Source: Roseibium litorale (GTDB taxonomy: Bacteria > Pseudomonadota > Alphaproteobacteria > Rhizobiales > Stappiaceae). Taken from it: a stretch of 64,000 nt of DNA. Positions 1-8,390 of the stretch are shown here, piece after piece. The number at the start of each line of letters is the position of its first letter. Positions within the stretch are counted from its first letter, which is position 1. Under the pieces are notes generated by a model that saw only the letters and a program-made list of their open reading frames with translations, searched no databases and was not told the DNA's origin. Location: positions 124,001 to 188,000 of the forward strand of contig NZ_JACYXI010000002.1 of the NCBI RefSeq assembly GCF_014842915.1, read 5' to 3'. Made by a program: the position numbers and the translations under genes.

Positions 1-447
1 GTGCTGGAGCATATCCTGGACGTCTGGCTCGCCCCCTTGCGCATGCTCGATCCGGACCGGGACCCGGCCACGGAGCTGTCCGCCTATATCCGGCAGAAAC
101 TTCAAATGTCCGCCGAACTGCCGGAAGCCTCACGGCTTTTCGCCAACGAGGTGATGCAGGGCGCTCCGCGCATCCGGCGGGTTCTAGAAGAGGATCTGAA
201 GGGGCTGGTGGCGGAGAAGTCGGAGGTCATCCGCCACTGGATCGCCGCGGGCAAGATCCGTGAGACTGATCCGGTGCATCTGATCTTCCTGATCTGGGCG
301 ATGACCCAGCATTACGCGGATTTCCAGACGCAGATAGAACTCCTGACCGGGCAGAACCTGAAGGATCCGGACTTCCGCAAAGGAGCGGAAGAGGCCGTGA
401 TTGCCATGGTGCTCAGCGGGGTCGGGCTTACGCCCGGCCCCGCCTGA
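1..447 (+). CDS. rutR: RutR-like TetR-family regulator, 5'-truncated by the window edge
   Basis: Only the C-terminal ligand-binding half is present (148 residues); the N-terminal helix-turn-helix lies left of the window, so the GTG at position 1 is not a real start. Segments such as YIRQKLQMSAELPEASRLFANEV and DPVHLIFLIWAMTQHYADFQTQIE closely follow the effector domain of E. coli RutR, which responds to uracil/thymine and controls pyrimidine and purine metabolism. A nitrogen or nucleobase role would suit the amidase and the purine cluster further along, but that link is inference. It could be a RutR-type paralogue rather than the orthologue. Confidence 0.75.
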   Translation: MLEHILDVWLAPLRMLDPDRDPATELSAYIRQKLQMSAELPEASRLFANEVMQGAPRIRRVLEEDLKGLVAEKSEVIRHWIAAGKIRETDPVHLIFLIWAMTQHYADFQTQIELLTGQNLKDPDFRKGAEEAVIAMVLSGVGLTPGPA

Positions 448-542
448 GGGAGACTGGTATCTGATTGCCAGGTGGTGCGGCCCGGGCTTTCTTTGGGCGT
501 GGGCTGCCTAAGAGGTTCGAGCTTCTGGCTCAGCTGCGGGCC

Positions 543-1265
543 TTAGCTCTGGGAGGCCGTTGACGGTCCCATGTCCATGGACACGGTGTCAAAGACCACT
601 GCATCTTCGGCCTTCTTCAGCGCCATGTTCGCCGCCTGGGCATCGTTGTTCTTCAGCGCCGTGCTTGCGGTGTCGAGGCTCGAGGACAGCGTGTCATAGG
701 GAACCACGGCAAAGGCGTAGCTGACGTTCTGATCGACCAGAACCGCTTCTTCCGCGGCCTGCTTGTGATCACCCTTCTTCAAGGCCGCGTTGGCCTTGGT
801 CAGGTGGCCGGCGTCCTCGGGCTTCACCGAATAGGCGTCCTGAACCATGATCTGCGAGGCAAGCGGCACGTAATCCTTGTCCGCGTCTACCTTCGTGCTG
901 GCTGCGGCCACCTTGTCGAGCTTGGTTGCATCGGCCTTGGCGGAGGTGGAGAAGGTCTGGGCCTTGGCGACCAGATCTGTTGCTGCCTTGATGTCGCCGT
1001 TATAGATGGCGATCCGGGCTGCATGCAGGGCTTCCATCGCACTGCCACCGTCGTCGGAAAGCTTCAGAAAGTCCTTTTCAAGCTTTGTGCTGTCCTTCTT
1101 GGCTGCGGCTGGCTGGGCCACCGCCACAGGTTTTGCCGCCTGTTCGCCCTGCGTTGCCGGGGCAGGTGCTGTCTTCATGGCCTCCGCGGCATAGACGGAT
1201 CCCGCAGCAGTTCCTGCCAGAAGAATGGCGGCGGCAACAGGGGCAAAAATTGTCTTCGTTTTCAT
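543..1265 (-). CDS. YfdX family protein, exported
   Basis: 240 residues. The N-terminus (MKTKTIFAPVAAAILLAGTAAG...VYA, cut near residue 27) is a signal peptide, so the protein is probably periplasmic. A low-complexity Ala/Pro/Lys linker (about 30-60) leads into the YfdX domain, recognisable by KLSDDGGSAMEALHAARIAIYNGD and a second repeat-like stretch near 160-215 (KANAALKKGDHKQAAEEAV). YfdX members are helical, and E. coli YfdX has been linked to acid and drug stress; the role here is unknown. The gene stands alone and is divergent from arfB. The ATG at 1265 has an AGGAG-like site just upstream (minus strand). Confidence 0.85.
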   Translation of the reverse strand: MKTKTIFAPVAAAILLAGTAAGSVYAAEAMKTAPAPATQGEQAAKPVAVAQPAAAKKDSTKLEKDFLKLSDDGGSAMEALHAARIAIYNGDIKAATDLVAKAQTFSTSAKADATKLDKVAAASTKVDADKDYVPLASQIMVQDAYSVKPEDAGHLTKANAALKKGDHKQAAEEAVLVDQNVSYAFAVVPYDTLSSSLDTASTALKNNDAQAANMALKKAEDAVVFDTVSMDMGPSTASQS

Positions 1266-1478
1266 GATCGTATCTCCTCGGTTACGTATAACCTTCCGGC
1301 CCGGCCGTCGTTTTCGCGGCTGCCATCGTCGGAGGACAACAGGTCATGTGGGTCTGCCAATCGCAGCTGCAAGCTATTGTTCTGTTAAAGATTCTTCATG
1401 TGACATGCCTTGGTTTTGACCTCTTTGGGGCATTCAGGCAGGTTTAAGGCGACTCAGGATTACGCAAGCGGGGACACG

Positions 1479-1949
1479 ATGGGCGGCGCAGAAGAGCAGA
1501 GCCAGGGGCCAGGATTGGGCCGGCGCCATATAGCTGTCACGGACCGCTATGCGATATCGGAGAAGGATCTGTCCGAAGACTTCATCCGCGCTTCCGGGCC
1601 GGGCGGGCAGAACGTCAACAAGGTTTCGACTGCCGTGCAGCTACGGTTCGATCTGGAGGGAAACGCGACGCTGCCTGCGGACGTGAAGGCACGGGCGGCC
1701 CGCCTGGCCGGGAGCCGGCTGACCCTTGGCGGAGAGATCCTGATTCAGGCCGACCGGTTCCGGACCCGCGAGCGCAATCGTGAGGACGCGCTGGAGAGAC
1801 TGGTGGCTCTGCTGGAAAAGGCTTGCGAGCGCCCGAAACCGCGCAAGGCCACAAAGCCGACGCTTGGCTCCAAGAAGCGGCGGCTTGAATCCAAAAAGCA
1901 GCGCGGTGAAATCAAGAAGATGCGCGGCCGCTCCGGCGCAATGGACTGA
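1479..1949 (+). CDS. arfB: Alternative ribosome-rescue factor ArfB (peptidyl-tRNA hydrolase, YaeJ type)
   Basis: About 156 residues. ArfB releases peptides from ribosomes stalled on truncated mRNA. The catalytic GGQ loop is intact (ASGPGGQNVNKVSTAVQLRFDL, about residues 38-59), and the C-terminal tail is the expected Lys/Arg-rich helix (KKRRLESKKQRGEIKKMRGR) that probes the empty mRNA channel. The reading frame is open upstream to 1410, but the ATG at 1479 gives a length close to the family's usual 140 and starts just before the conserved domain. Full-length RF1/RF2 is excluded by the absence of the codon-recognition domains. Confidence 0.9.
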   Translation: MGGAEEQSQGPGLGRRHIAVTDRYAISEKDLSEDFIRASGPGGQNVNKVSTAVQLRFDLEGNATLPADVKARAARLAGSRLTLGGEILIQADRFRTRERNREDALERLVALLEKACERPKPRKATKPTLGSKKRRLESKKQRGEIKKMRGRSGAMD

Positions 1950-1970
1950 AGGCTGCGCGGTCTTCTATCC

Positions 1971-2384
1971 CTAGCCGGTCAGACGGCTCGGGCCGGAGAA
2001 TTCGATCAGATCCCACAGATTGCCATAGAGGTCCTTGAAAACGGCAACCGTACCGTAATCCGCTTCATTGGGCGGGCGGACAAACTCGATGCCCCGGTCG
2101 AGATAGCGCTGATAGTCCCGCCAGAAATCCTCGGTCTGGAGAAACAGGAACACACGCCCTCCGGCCTGATGGCCGATGAACGCTTCCTGTTCGGGTTTTG
2201 AAGCTCTGGCGAGGAGGAGAGACGCGCCGCTCTGGCCCTTGGGGCGGACGGTCACCCAGCGCTTGTCCTGCCCGGGCTGATAGGTGTCCTCAATCAGCTC
2301 GAAATCAAGCTTCTGTGTGTAGAAGGCGATGGCTTCATCATAATCTCTTACGACAAGAGACATGAGGCAGAGAGACTGGTTCAT
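1971..2384 (-). CDS. VOC (glyoxalase/bleomycin-resistance) family protein
   Basis: 137 residues, the length of a single paired beta-alpha-beta-beta-beta VOC unit. The opening MNQSLCLMSLVVRDYDEAIAFYTQKLDFEL and the close YGTVAVFKDLYGNLWDLIEF are typical of the superfamily, which includes glyoxalases, dioxygenases and fosfomycin/bleomycin resistance proteins. The substrate cannot be told from sequence. It converges with arfB and is divergent from the amidase at 2647, with which it shares a palindrome-rich intergenic region. Confidence 0.85.
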   Translation of the reverse strand: MNQSLCLMSLVVRDYDEAIAFYTQKLDFELIEDTYQPGQDKRWVTVRPKGQSGASLLLARASKPEQEAFIGHQAGGRVFLFLQTEDFWRDYQRYLDRGIEFVRPPNEADYGTVAVFKDLYGNLWDLIEFSGPSRLTG

Positions 2385-2414
2385 GGCGGGCCTGTCCGGC
2401 TGTGCGAAGGAGTG

Positions 2415-2523
2415 TCAGCATATGCTGAGTCGGGTTCAGCTTGCTTGAATAACACTGGTTTAGGTTCAGCTTCAAAGCATGTTTCACGGATAAATTTATC
2501 CGGCTAATGTTCTCCGTGAAACA
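2415..2523. promoter_or_regulatory. Cluster of palindromes between the VOC and amidase genes
   Basis: Three symmetric elements are visible. TCAGCATATGCTGA at 2415-2428 is a perfect 14-bp palindrome. CGGATAAATTTATCCG at 2487-2502 is a perfect 16-bp palindrome. TGTTTCACGGA at 2480-2490 is repeated in perfect inversion as TCCGTGAAACA at 2513-2523, overlapping the second element. They lie 120-230 bp before the amidase start and behind the divergent VOC gene, a position suited to operators. No regulator can be assigned from sequence alone. Confidence 0.55.
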
Positions 2524-2646
2524 GTTCTTTAGGCACTATGACAAGGCTCTCTGGAGGCGTTGTGGAAACGGTGTTGGAACAGTCCGGAATATTGAGGCTA
2601 CAAGAGACTGGCGCTTTCCGATAAGCCGTAAGGCAGAAGGATCGCG

Positions 2647-3948
2647 ATGAGGGGATGGCGTGAGATGAGCTCAAGGACGGAATTTGCCTGGAATGGGGCC
2701 TCGGCTGCGGCCCGGACCGAAGCGGTTCTGGCGCGGATGGACGGCGACCCGGCCGCCGCGTCCATCTTTACCAAGCTGCTCCCCAGTCTCGCCCGTCAGC
2801 AGGCACAGGCCGCCGCACAGATCAGCTCTACGCTTGCCGGTGCACTCGTCAGCGTCAAGGCCTTGTTCGATGTGGAGGGCGAGGTCACGACCTCCGCTGC
2901 CAAGGTCCTGGCGGACAACGCTCCTGCGGAACAGGACGCACCCTGCATTGCCCGGTTGCGTCAGGCCGGGGCGGTCTTCACCGGGCTGACGAACATGTCG
3001 GAATTCGCCTATTCCGGCATCGGTCTCAATCCTCACTACGGCACTCCTGCCAATCCGGCCTATCCGGGGTGCGCGCCGGGAGGGTCGACCAGCGGCGGAG
3101 CGGTCGCCGTGGCTCTGGATCTGTGTGACATCGCGATCGGCAGCGATACGGGCGGATCCCTGCGCATTCCGGCAGCGTTTTCTGGCATCACCGGGTTCAA
3201 GCCGACGCAGAAGAGTGTTCCGATGGACGGCGGCAATCCACTTTCGGACACGCTGGACAGCTTCGGGCCCATGGCGAAGTCTGTGGCCGCCTGCGAAATT
3301 GCCTGGCAGGTGATGGCAGGTCGCCCAACAGAGTCCTGCGCGCCTCAGATTGGACGGCTCATTGTTCCTGAGAACTTTGGCCTTGAGGATCTTGATCCCG
3401 TAGTCGCCGCCGGTTTTTCTGCTCTGAAGGAGCATTTGCGGACCGCTGGCTTTGAGATCGCTGAACGGCGGATCGAAGCCATAGAGCTGCACAAGCAGAT
3501 TGCCGCCTGGCATCTGACCGCGGTGGAATCTCGCGCTCATTACGAGGACTTTTTCCAGAACCGGGCCGGGGACTTCGACCCGCGCGTTCATGCCCGTATG
3601 GCCCGCGCGGACGAGATTTCCGCAGTGACTTACCGGCAGACCCTGAACCGGCACCAGGAGTTCGTCCGCGCCTTTTCCGTGGAACTCGGACCGGATCTTC
3701 TGCTTCTGCCGACAGTGCCGGTTCTTCCGCCTTTACTTGAAGACCTTAAAGACGACGACGCCTTCAGCAGGCTTAACCTCCTGGCTTTGCGGAACCCTTC
3801 GCTTGCCAACAGCGCGGATGGCTGCAGCGTAGCGATTCCTTTCCGGCATGACGGTTTTGTTCTCAGCGCCATGCTGACCGGAGCAGGGGGCATGGACGTT
3901 CCGCTCCTTGCAGCGGCGAAGGCGGTCGAGGCGGCGGCCTCCTTCTGA
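2647..3948 (+). CDS. Amidase signature family hydrolase
   Basis: 433 residues. The Ser-cisSer-Lys machinery is complete: Lys in VSVKALFDVEGEVT (about residue 75), the Ser-rich loop CAPGGSTSGGAVAVALDLCD (about 142-161) and the nucleophile region IAIGSDTGGSLRIPAAFSG. Family members hydrolyse amides (allophanate, indoleacetamide, aryl amides, Glu-tRNA partners). GatA is unlikely because gatC/gatB are absent, and the C-terminal extension of full allophanate hydrolase is missing. The ATG at 2647 follows AGAAGGA at a spacing of 5. The ATG at 2665 is a possible alternative start. Confidence 0.85.
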   Translation: MRGWREMSSRTEFAWNGASAAARTEAVLARMDGDPAAASIFTKLLPSLARQQAQAAAQISSTLAGALVSVKALFDVEGEVTTSAAKVLADNAPAEQDAPCIARLRQAGAVFTGLTNMSEFAYSGIGLNPHYGTPANPAYPGCAPGGSTSGGAVAVALDLCDIAIGSDTGGSLRIPAAFSGITGFKPTQKSVPMDGGNPLSDTLDSFGPMAKSVAACEIAWQVMAGRPTESCAPQIGRLIVPENFGLEDLDPVVAAGFSALKEHLRTAGFEIAERRIEAIELHKQIAAWHLTAVESRAHYEDFFQNRAGDFDPRVHARMARADEISAVTYRQTLNRHQEFVRAFSVELGPDLLLLPTVPVLPPLLEDLKDDDAFSRLNLLALRNPSLANSADGCSVAIPFRHDGFVLSAMLTGAGGMDVPLLAAAKAVEAAASF

Positions 3949-4057
3949 GCTGGGCGTCTCCGCTTGTGCCAAAACCTTGGCGCAGCGTCAGAAGTCCAGC
4001 TATGATTCCCTATCCGCCTTTCTTCGCGGTTGTCTTGAAAGCGCACGGCATCAACAA

Positions 4058-4783
4058 ATGGATTCCTCGTCTCTGTTTTCCGACCGGCTGAAGCCACCGG
4101 TTTTTCCCGGGCCGTTTGGGCTTGTGATCTTTGATTGTGACGGCGTTCTGATCGACAGCGAGATCATTAGTGCCCGGGTGCTGATGCAGGCGCTGAAAGA
4201 TGAAGGCGTCGATGTCAACTTTGCCTATTTCAAGGCGAATTTCCTCGGCCGGAGCTTTCCGAAAGTGGCGGCCAGCGTCCGCTCTGATTTTCAGGTGCAG
4301 CTGCATGAGAGCTTTGAGGCCGATTACCGCAGGAACCTGCTCGAAGCCTTTGACCGGGAATTGAAACCTGTTCCAGGTATTTTCGACGTTCTCGGCAACC
4401 TTGGCTGTGCGGCCTGCGTTGCCACCAGCAGCTCGCCACCAAGGGCAGCGCATTCGCTCGCCTTGACGGGCCTTGCGGACTATTTTCCAGACGCGGTTTT
4501 TACCGCTTCACTGGTCCAAAACGGCAAGCCCGCGCCGGATCTTTTTCTTCATGCCGCCAAGGCGTTTGACGTTGCGCCCGAGGCCTGTCTCGTGATTGAG
4601 GACAGCTATCCCGGACTGGTTGCGGCCAAAGCTGCCGGCATGCAGGTGGCGCATTTCGTCGGCGGCAGCCATCTTGATGCGTCCGATGCCGCAAAGGCGC
4701 CGGTGACGCCGCCCGTGCCGTTTTTCAAGACCTGGGACGTATTTTTTGATATGGCCCCTCACTTGAGAAAACGAGACGCCTAA
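4058..4783 (+). CDS. HAD-superfamily hydrolase (sugar-phosphate phosphatase type)
   Basis: About 241 residues from ATG 4058; the frame is open further upstream but would overlap the amidase. Motif I is FDCDGVLIDSE with the nucleophile Asp, motif II is CVATSSS, the conserved Lys sits in NGKPAPDLFL, and motif III is VIEDSYPGLVAAKAAG. The layout matches the beta-phosphoglucomutase/phosphatase subgroup with a helical cap. It lies 16 bp before a SorC regulator and ahead of the smo operon, so it may act on a polyol or hexose phosphate (inference). Confidence 0.87.
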   Translation: MDSSSLFSDRLKPPVFPGPFGLVIFDCDGVLIDSEIISARVLMQALKDEGVDVNFAYFKANFLGRSFPKVAASVRSDFQVQLHESFEADYRRNLLEAFDRELKPVPGIFDVLGNLGCAACVATSSSPPRAAHSLALTGLADYFPDAVFTASLVQNGKPAPDLFLHAAKAFDVAPEACLVIEDSYPGLVAAKAAGMQVAHFVGGSHLDASDAAKAPVTPPVPFFKTWDVFFDMAPHLRKRDA

Positions 4784-4799
4784 CATCCGGAACCCGACC

Positions 4800-5756
4800 A
4801 TGGCTGGAAAATCTGACAGTGAGGCACTGCGTCTCGACGAAGCGGCCCGCGCGGGCTGGCTTTATTACGTGGCCGGGAACACCCAGGATGAGATCGCACG
4901 GAAGCTCGGCGTCTCTCGCCAGTCCGCCCAGCGTCTGGTGTCTCTGGCCGTCAGCGAACGGTTGATCAAGGTGCGGCTCGACCATCCGATTGCCCGGTGC
5001 ATGGAACTGGCGGAACGGATGAAAGCGAGGTTCGGTCTCGATCTTTGCGAGATCGTGCCCAGTGATCCGGCCAACCCGTCAGCCACCACCGGGCTTGCCC
5101 AGACCGCTGCGGCAGAGATGGAGCGTCACCTCAAATGCGCAGAGCCGAAGGTCATTGCCTTCGGTACGGGCCGTGCCTTGCGGGCTTCTGTCGATCAGCT
5201 TCCCTCCATGGATTGCCCCCAGCACAAGATCGTCTCGCTGCTGGGCAACATGAATTTCGATGGTTCCGCCTCAGCTTACAACGTGATCATCCGCATGGCG
5301 GACCGGGTCAATGCCAAGCATTACCCCATGCCTCTGCCCGTGTTCGCAAGATCAACTGAAGAGCGGACGCTGCTCCACAATCTGGAGCCGGTGCACAACA
5401 TTCTTGACCTGACAAAGCAGGCGGATGTGACATTTGTCGGCATCGGCAACATGGACGAGACGGCGCCGCTCTACGTTGATGGCTTCATCAATCATCAGGA
5501 GCTTGAGGATCTGTGCGCAGCCGGAGCGGTGGGCGAAATCACCAGCTGGGTTTATGACCGGGATGGCCAGCTTATCAACGGTCTGACGAATGACCGGGTC
5601 GCAAGCGCTCCGCTTCTGCCAGCTATCGGACGCGCGGTGATCGGAATTGCTGCCGGTGAAATGAAGGTCAAAGCCATCCACGGGGCGCTGACCGGCAGAT
5701 TGCTCAGTGGGCTGATCACCAACGAGATGACCGCCGAACGTCTTCTGGCCGTCTAG
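4800..5756 (+). CDS. SorC/DeoR-type sugar-binding transcriptional regulator
   Basis: 318 residues, the usual length for SorC-family repressors/activators. An N-terminal winged HTH (about 15-50: YYVAGNTQDEIARKLGVSRQSAQRLVSLA) precedes a sugar-phosphate-binding domain with FGTGRALRASVDQL and a closing EMKVKAIHGALTGRLLSGLITNE. It sits immediately upstream of the polyol operon, and an imperfect palindrome over the smoE promoter (6055-6087) is a good candidate binding site. The effector is probably a polyol or phosphorylated derivative (inference). Confidence 0.9.
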   Translation: MAGKSDSEALRLDEAARAGWLYYVAGNTQDEIARKLGVSRQSAQRLVSLAVSERLIKVRLDHPIARCMELAERMKARFGLDLCEIVPSDPANPSATTGLAQTAAAEMERHLKCAEPKVIAFGTGRALRASVDQLPSMDCPQHKIVSLLGNMNFDGSASAYNVIIRMADRVNAKHYPMPLPVFARSTEERTLLHNLEPVHNILDLTKQADVTFVGIGNMDETAPLYVDGFINHQELEDLCAAGAVGEITSWVYDRDGQLINGLTNDRVASAPLLPAIGRAVIGIAAGEMKVKAIHGALTGRLLSGLITNEMTAERLLAV

Positions 5757-5913
5757 TTCGGCGGGTCTCTCGGAACTTTCTGCTAACCCGGTTCAGCCTT
5801 ATTACACATTCTGGCTCAATCTGATCGCAGGTGCATTTGCCCTCTGGATGGTTTGGATCAACCACAAGCATCCAATGAAACACGAGTACCATCACCCCGA
5901 TCACGCGCATTAG
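5731..5913 (+). other. Short open stretch encoding a Trp/His-rich membrane-like peptide, no normal start
   Basis: The frame ending in TAG at 5911-5913 is open back to 5731 and reads ...QPYYTFWLNLIAGAFALWMV and then WINHKHPMKHEYHHPDHAH, a hydrophobic segment followed by a His-rich tail. No ATG, GTG or TTG precedes the hydrophobic part; the first ATG (5848) would leave only 21 codons. It may be the 3' remnant of a lost small membrane-protein gene, or chance. Confidence 0.25.
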
Positions 5914-6032
5914 CTGTGTGGGATGCCGCTAACATCCGGCGGGCTGCTCTGAAGTAACTTCATTAACAGGCTGAATAAAAAAGAGGTTCCGCGATGCAGC
6001 AACGAAAGTTTGCGGCAACGTGGCAGGCTGCC

Positions 6033-6107
6033 TTGACGTATGGGGAGAGTTTTGTGAGTATTTGCCCGCTAGATTAGCAAATGCTCAAACAGTGATTTTC
6101 ACACTGT
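6033..6107 (+). promoter_or_regulatory. Candidate smoE promoter with SorC-type operator
   Basis: TTGACG at 6033-6038 could be a -35 box, with a weak -10 around 6056-6061. Over the -10 lies TGAGTATTTGC (6055-6065), an 11-bp spacer, and GCAAATGCTCA (6077-6087); the arms match at 10 of 11 positions. A second, shorter inverted repeat ACAGTG/CACTGT is at 6089-6094/6102-6107. The smoE ribosome-binding site GGGAGGAA follows. Binding by the adjacent SorC protein is inference. Confidence 0.5.
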
Positions 6108-6125
6108 GAGCTTTGGGAGGAAATC

Positions 6126-7439
6126 ATGACCAAATTCGTACGCGTCCTTCTGGGCGCGACCGCATTGACGCTTGCCGTTTCACCTGCTCTCGCTGAGAAG
6201 CTGACGATTGCGACCGTGAACAACGGCGACATGATCCGCATGCAGAAGCTGACCGATGCATTCACGGCCAAGAACCCGGATATCGAGCTGGAATGGGTCA
6301 CGCTGGAAGAAAACGTTCTGCGCCAGCGCGTGACCACCGACATCGCCACCAAGGGTGGCCAGTATGACATCATGACCATCGGCACCTATGAAGCGCCGAT
6401 CTGGGCGAAGCAGGGCTGGCTGGTCGAGCTGGACGATTTGGGCGCCGATTACGACGCCGACGACCTGCTGCCCGCGATCCGTGGCGGCCTGACCGTCGAT
6501 GGCAAGCTTTATGCCGCTCCGTTCTATGGCGAAAGCTCCATGGTCATGTACCGCAAGGACCTGATGGAGAAGGCCGGTCTGGAAATGCCGGATGCGCCGA
6601 CCTGGGACTTCATCAAGAAGGCCGCTGCCGTGATGACCGACAAGGAAGCGGAAGTCTATGGCATCTGCCTGCGCGGCAAGGCCGGTTGGGGAGAGAACAT
6701 GGCCTTCCTGACCGCGATGTCTAATTCCTACGGCGCCAAGTGGTTCGACATGGACTGGAAGCCCCAGTTCGATGGCGAAGCCTGGAAGGCAACCCTGACT
6801 GACTATCTCGACCTGATGACCAACTATGGTCCTCCGGGCGCCTCCAACAACGGCTTCAACGAAAACCTGTCCCTGTTCCAGACCGGCAAGTGCGGCATGT
6901 GGATCGACGCCACCGTGGCAGCATCTTTCGTAACCAATCCGAAGGACAGCACGGTCGCGGACAAGGTCGGCTTTGCACTGGCTCCGGACAAGGGCCTCGG
7001 CAAGCGCGGCAACTGGCTCTGGGCCTGGAACCTGGCCATCCCGGCAGGGTCTCAGAAGACCGAAGCTGCGAAGAAGTTCGTCGCCTGGGCAACCTCCAAG
7101 GAATACCTCGATCTGGTCGCGGAAAAGGAAGGCTGGGCGAACGTTCCTCCGGGTACCCGCACATCCCTCTACGAGAACCCGAAGTACCAGGAAGCCGCGC
7201 CCTTCGCCAAAATGACGCTGGAAAGCATCAACGCGGCTGACCCGCAGCACCCGACGGTCGATGAGGTGCCCTATGTCGGCGTGCAGTTCGTCGCGATCCC
7301 TGAATTCCAGGGCATCGGCACCGCTGTCGGTCAGGCCTTCTCGGCCGCTCTCGCCGGAAGCGTGACTGCGGATGCAGCTCTTGCAAATGCGCAGTCGATC
7401 ACCGAGCGCACCATGAAAAAGGCCGGCTACATCAAGTAA
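6126..7439 (+). CDS. smoE: Polyol (sorbitol/mannitol) ABC transporter, substrate-binding protein
   Basis: 437 residues with a signal peptide (MTKFVRVLLGATALTLAVSPALA). Family 1 extracellular solute-binding features are clear: YDIMTIGTYEAPIWAKQGWL, LYAAPFYGESSMVMYRKDLM, and a C-terminal lobe with WAWNLAIPAGSQKTEAAKKFVAW. The arrangement SBP-permease-permease-ATPase-SDR-mannitol dehydrogenase is that of the Rhodobacter smo operon, which imports sorbitol and mannitol. A strong SD (GGGAGG) precedes the ATG, and a hairpin follows the stop, probably raising smoE message over the permease genes. Confidence 0.9.
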   Translation: MTKFVRVLLGATALTLAVSPALAEKLTIATVNNGDMIRMQKLTDAFTAKNPDIELEWVTLEENVLRQRVTTDIATKGGQYDIMTIGTYEAPIWAKQGWLVELDDLGADYDADDLLPAIRGGLTVDGKLYAAPFYGESSMVMYRKDLMEKAGLEMPDAPTWDFIKKAAAVMTDKEAEVYGICLRGKAGWGENMAFLTAMSNSYGAKWFDMDWKPQFDGEAWKATLTDYLDLMTNYGPPGASNNGFNENLSLFQTGKCGMWIDATVAASFVTNPKDSTVADKVGFALAPDKGLGKRGNWLWAWNLAIPAGSQKTEAAKKFVAWATSKEYLDLVAEKEGWANVPPGTRTSLYENPKYQEAAPFAKMTLESINAADPQHPTVDEVPYVGVQFVAIPEFQGIGTAVGQAFSAALAGSVTADAALANAQSITERTMKKAGYIK

Positions 7440-7454
7440 GCCGCGCAGATGACT

Positions 7455-7490
7455 GAAGCTGGCCCGGACAGCGGGCCAGCTTCCCTTTTT
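7455..7490 (+). terminator. Intraoperonic terminator-like hairpin after smoE
   Basis: Perfect 11-bp stem GAAGCTGGCCC (7455-7465) / GGGCCAGCTTC (7473-7483), a 7-nt loop and then CCTTTTT. It sits between the binding-protein and permease genes, where partial termination or 3'-end protection is common in ABC operons. Confidence 0.8.
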
Positions 7491-7516
7491 CACATCTCAC
7501 CAGATTGGTTGATCCC

Positions 7517-8389
7517 ATGGCGACCGCACATTCCCGTGCCGCGGCCCGGCTCATGATCTCTCCCGCCGTGCTTCTGCTGCTTGGCTGGATGATCATTCCG
7601 CTGTCGATGACCATCTACTTCTCGTTCCTGAGCTACAATCTGCTCATGCCGGGAATGGAACAGTTCATCGGCTTCACCAATTACGAGTACTTTCTTACCG
7701 ACCCTGCGTTTTTCGCGGCGCTCACCAACACGTTGCTGCTGGTGGGCGGTGTGCTCGTCATTACGATTGTCGGCGGAACGCTGCTCGCCCTGCTGCTCGA
7801 TCAGCCATTCTGGGGGCAGGGGATCGTCCGCATCCTCGTCATTGCTCCGTTCTTCGTCATGCCCACGGTATCCGCGCTGGTGTGGAAGAACATGTTCATG
7901 AATCCGGTCAACGGCCTCTTTGCCTATCTCGCCAAGGCGCTCGGCCTGCAGCCTTTCGACTTTCTGGCCCATGCCCCTCTGGCGTCCATCATTCTGATCG
8001 TGGCCTGGCAGTGGCTGCCTTTCGCGACGCTCATTCTGCTGACCGCGCTCCAGTCCCTGGATCAGGAGCAGCTGGAGGCCTCCGAGATGGACGGCGCGAA
8101 TTTCCTCAACCGGTTCGTCTATATCGTGCTGCCGCACATGTCCCGTGCGATCACGGTGGTAATCCTGATCCAGACCATCTTCCTGCTGTCCGTCTTCGCC
8201 GAGATCCTGGTGACGACCAACGGCGGGCCGGGAACGTCTTCGACCAACATCACCTATCTGGTTTACGCCCAGTCGCTGCTTCAGTTCGACGTGGGCGGCG
8301 GTTCCGCCGGCGGTATCGTTGCCGTCATTCTCGCCAACATTGTTGCGGTCTTCCTGATGCGGATGATCGGCAAGAACCTGGAGGCGTGA
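7517..8389 (+). CDS. smoF: Polyol ABC transporter, inner-membrane permease 1
   Basis: About 290 residues from ATG 7517; an in-frame TTG 12 bp upstream is less likely. It is a MalF-type permease with six predicted transmembrane helices, beginning RLMISPAVLLLLGWMIIPLSM. The cytoplasmic EAA loop is visible as EQLEASEMDGANFLNRFVYIVLP (about 192-214), the contact surface for the ATPase. Its stop is separated by one base from the next permease gene, so the two are almost certainly co-translated and form the heterodimeric pore. Confidence 0.9.
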   Translation: MATAHSRAAARLMISPAVLLLLGWMIIPLSMTIYFSFLSYNLLMPGMEQFIGFTNYEYFLTDPAFFAALTNTLLLVGGVLVITIVGGTLLALLLDQPFWGQGIVRILVIAPFFVMPTVSALVWKNMFMNPVNGLFAYLAKALGLQPFDFLAHAPLASIILIVAWQWLPFATLILLTALQSLDQEQLEASEMDGANFLNRFVYIVLPHMSRAITVVILIQTIFLLSVFAEILVTTNGGPGTSSTNITYLVYAQSLLQFDVGGGSAGGIVAVILANIVAVFLMRMIGKNLEA

Positions 8390-8390
8390 G

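Noticed and set aside
6180-7493. 437-codon minus-strand frame
   Set aside because: Mirror of smoE; no domain signatures, and smoE has a signal peptide and SD.
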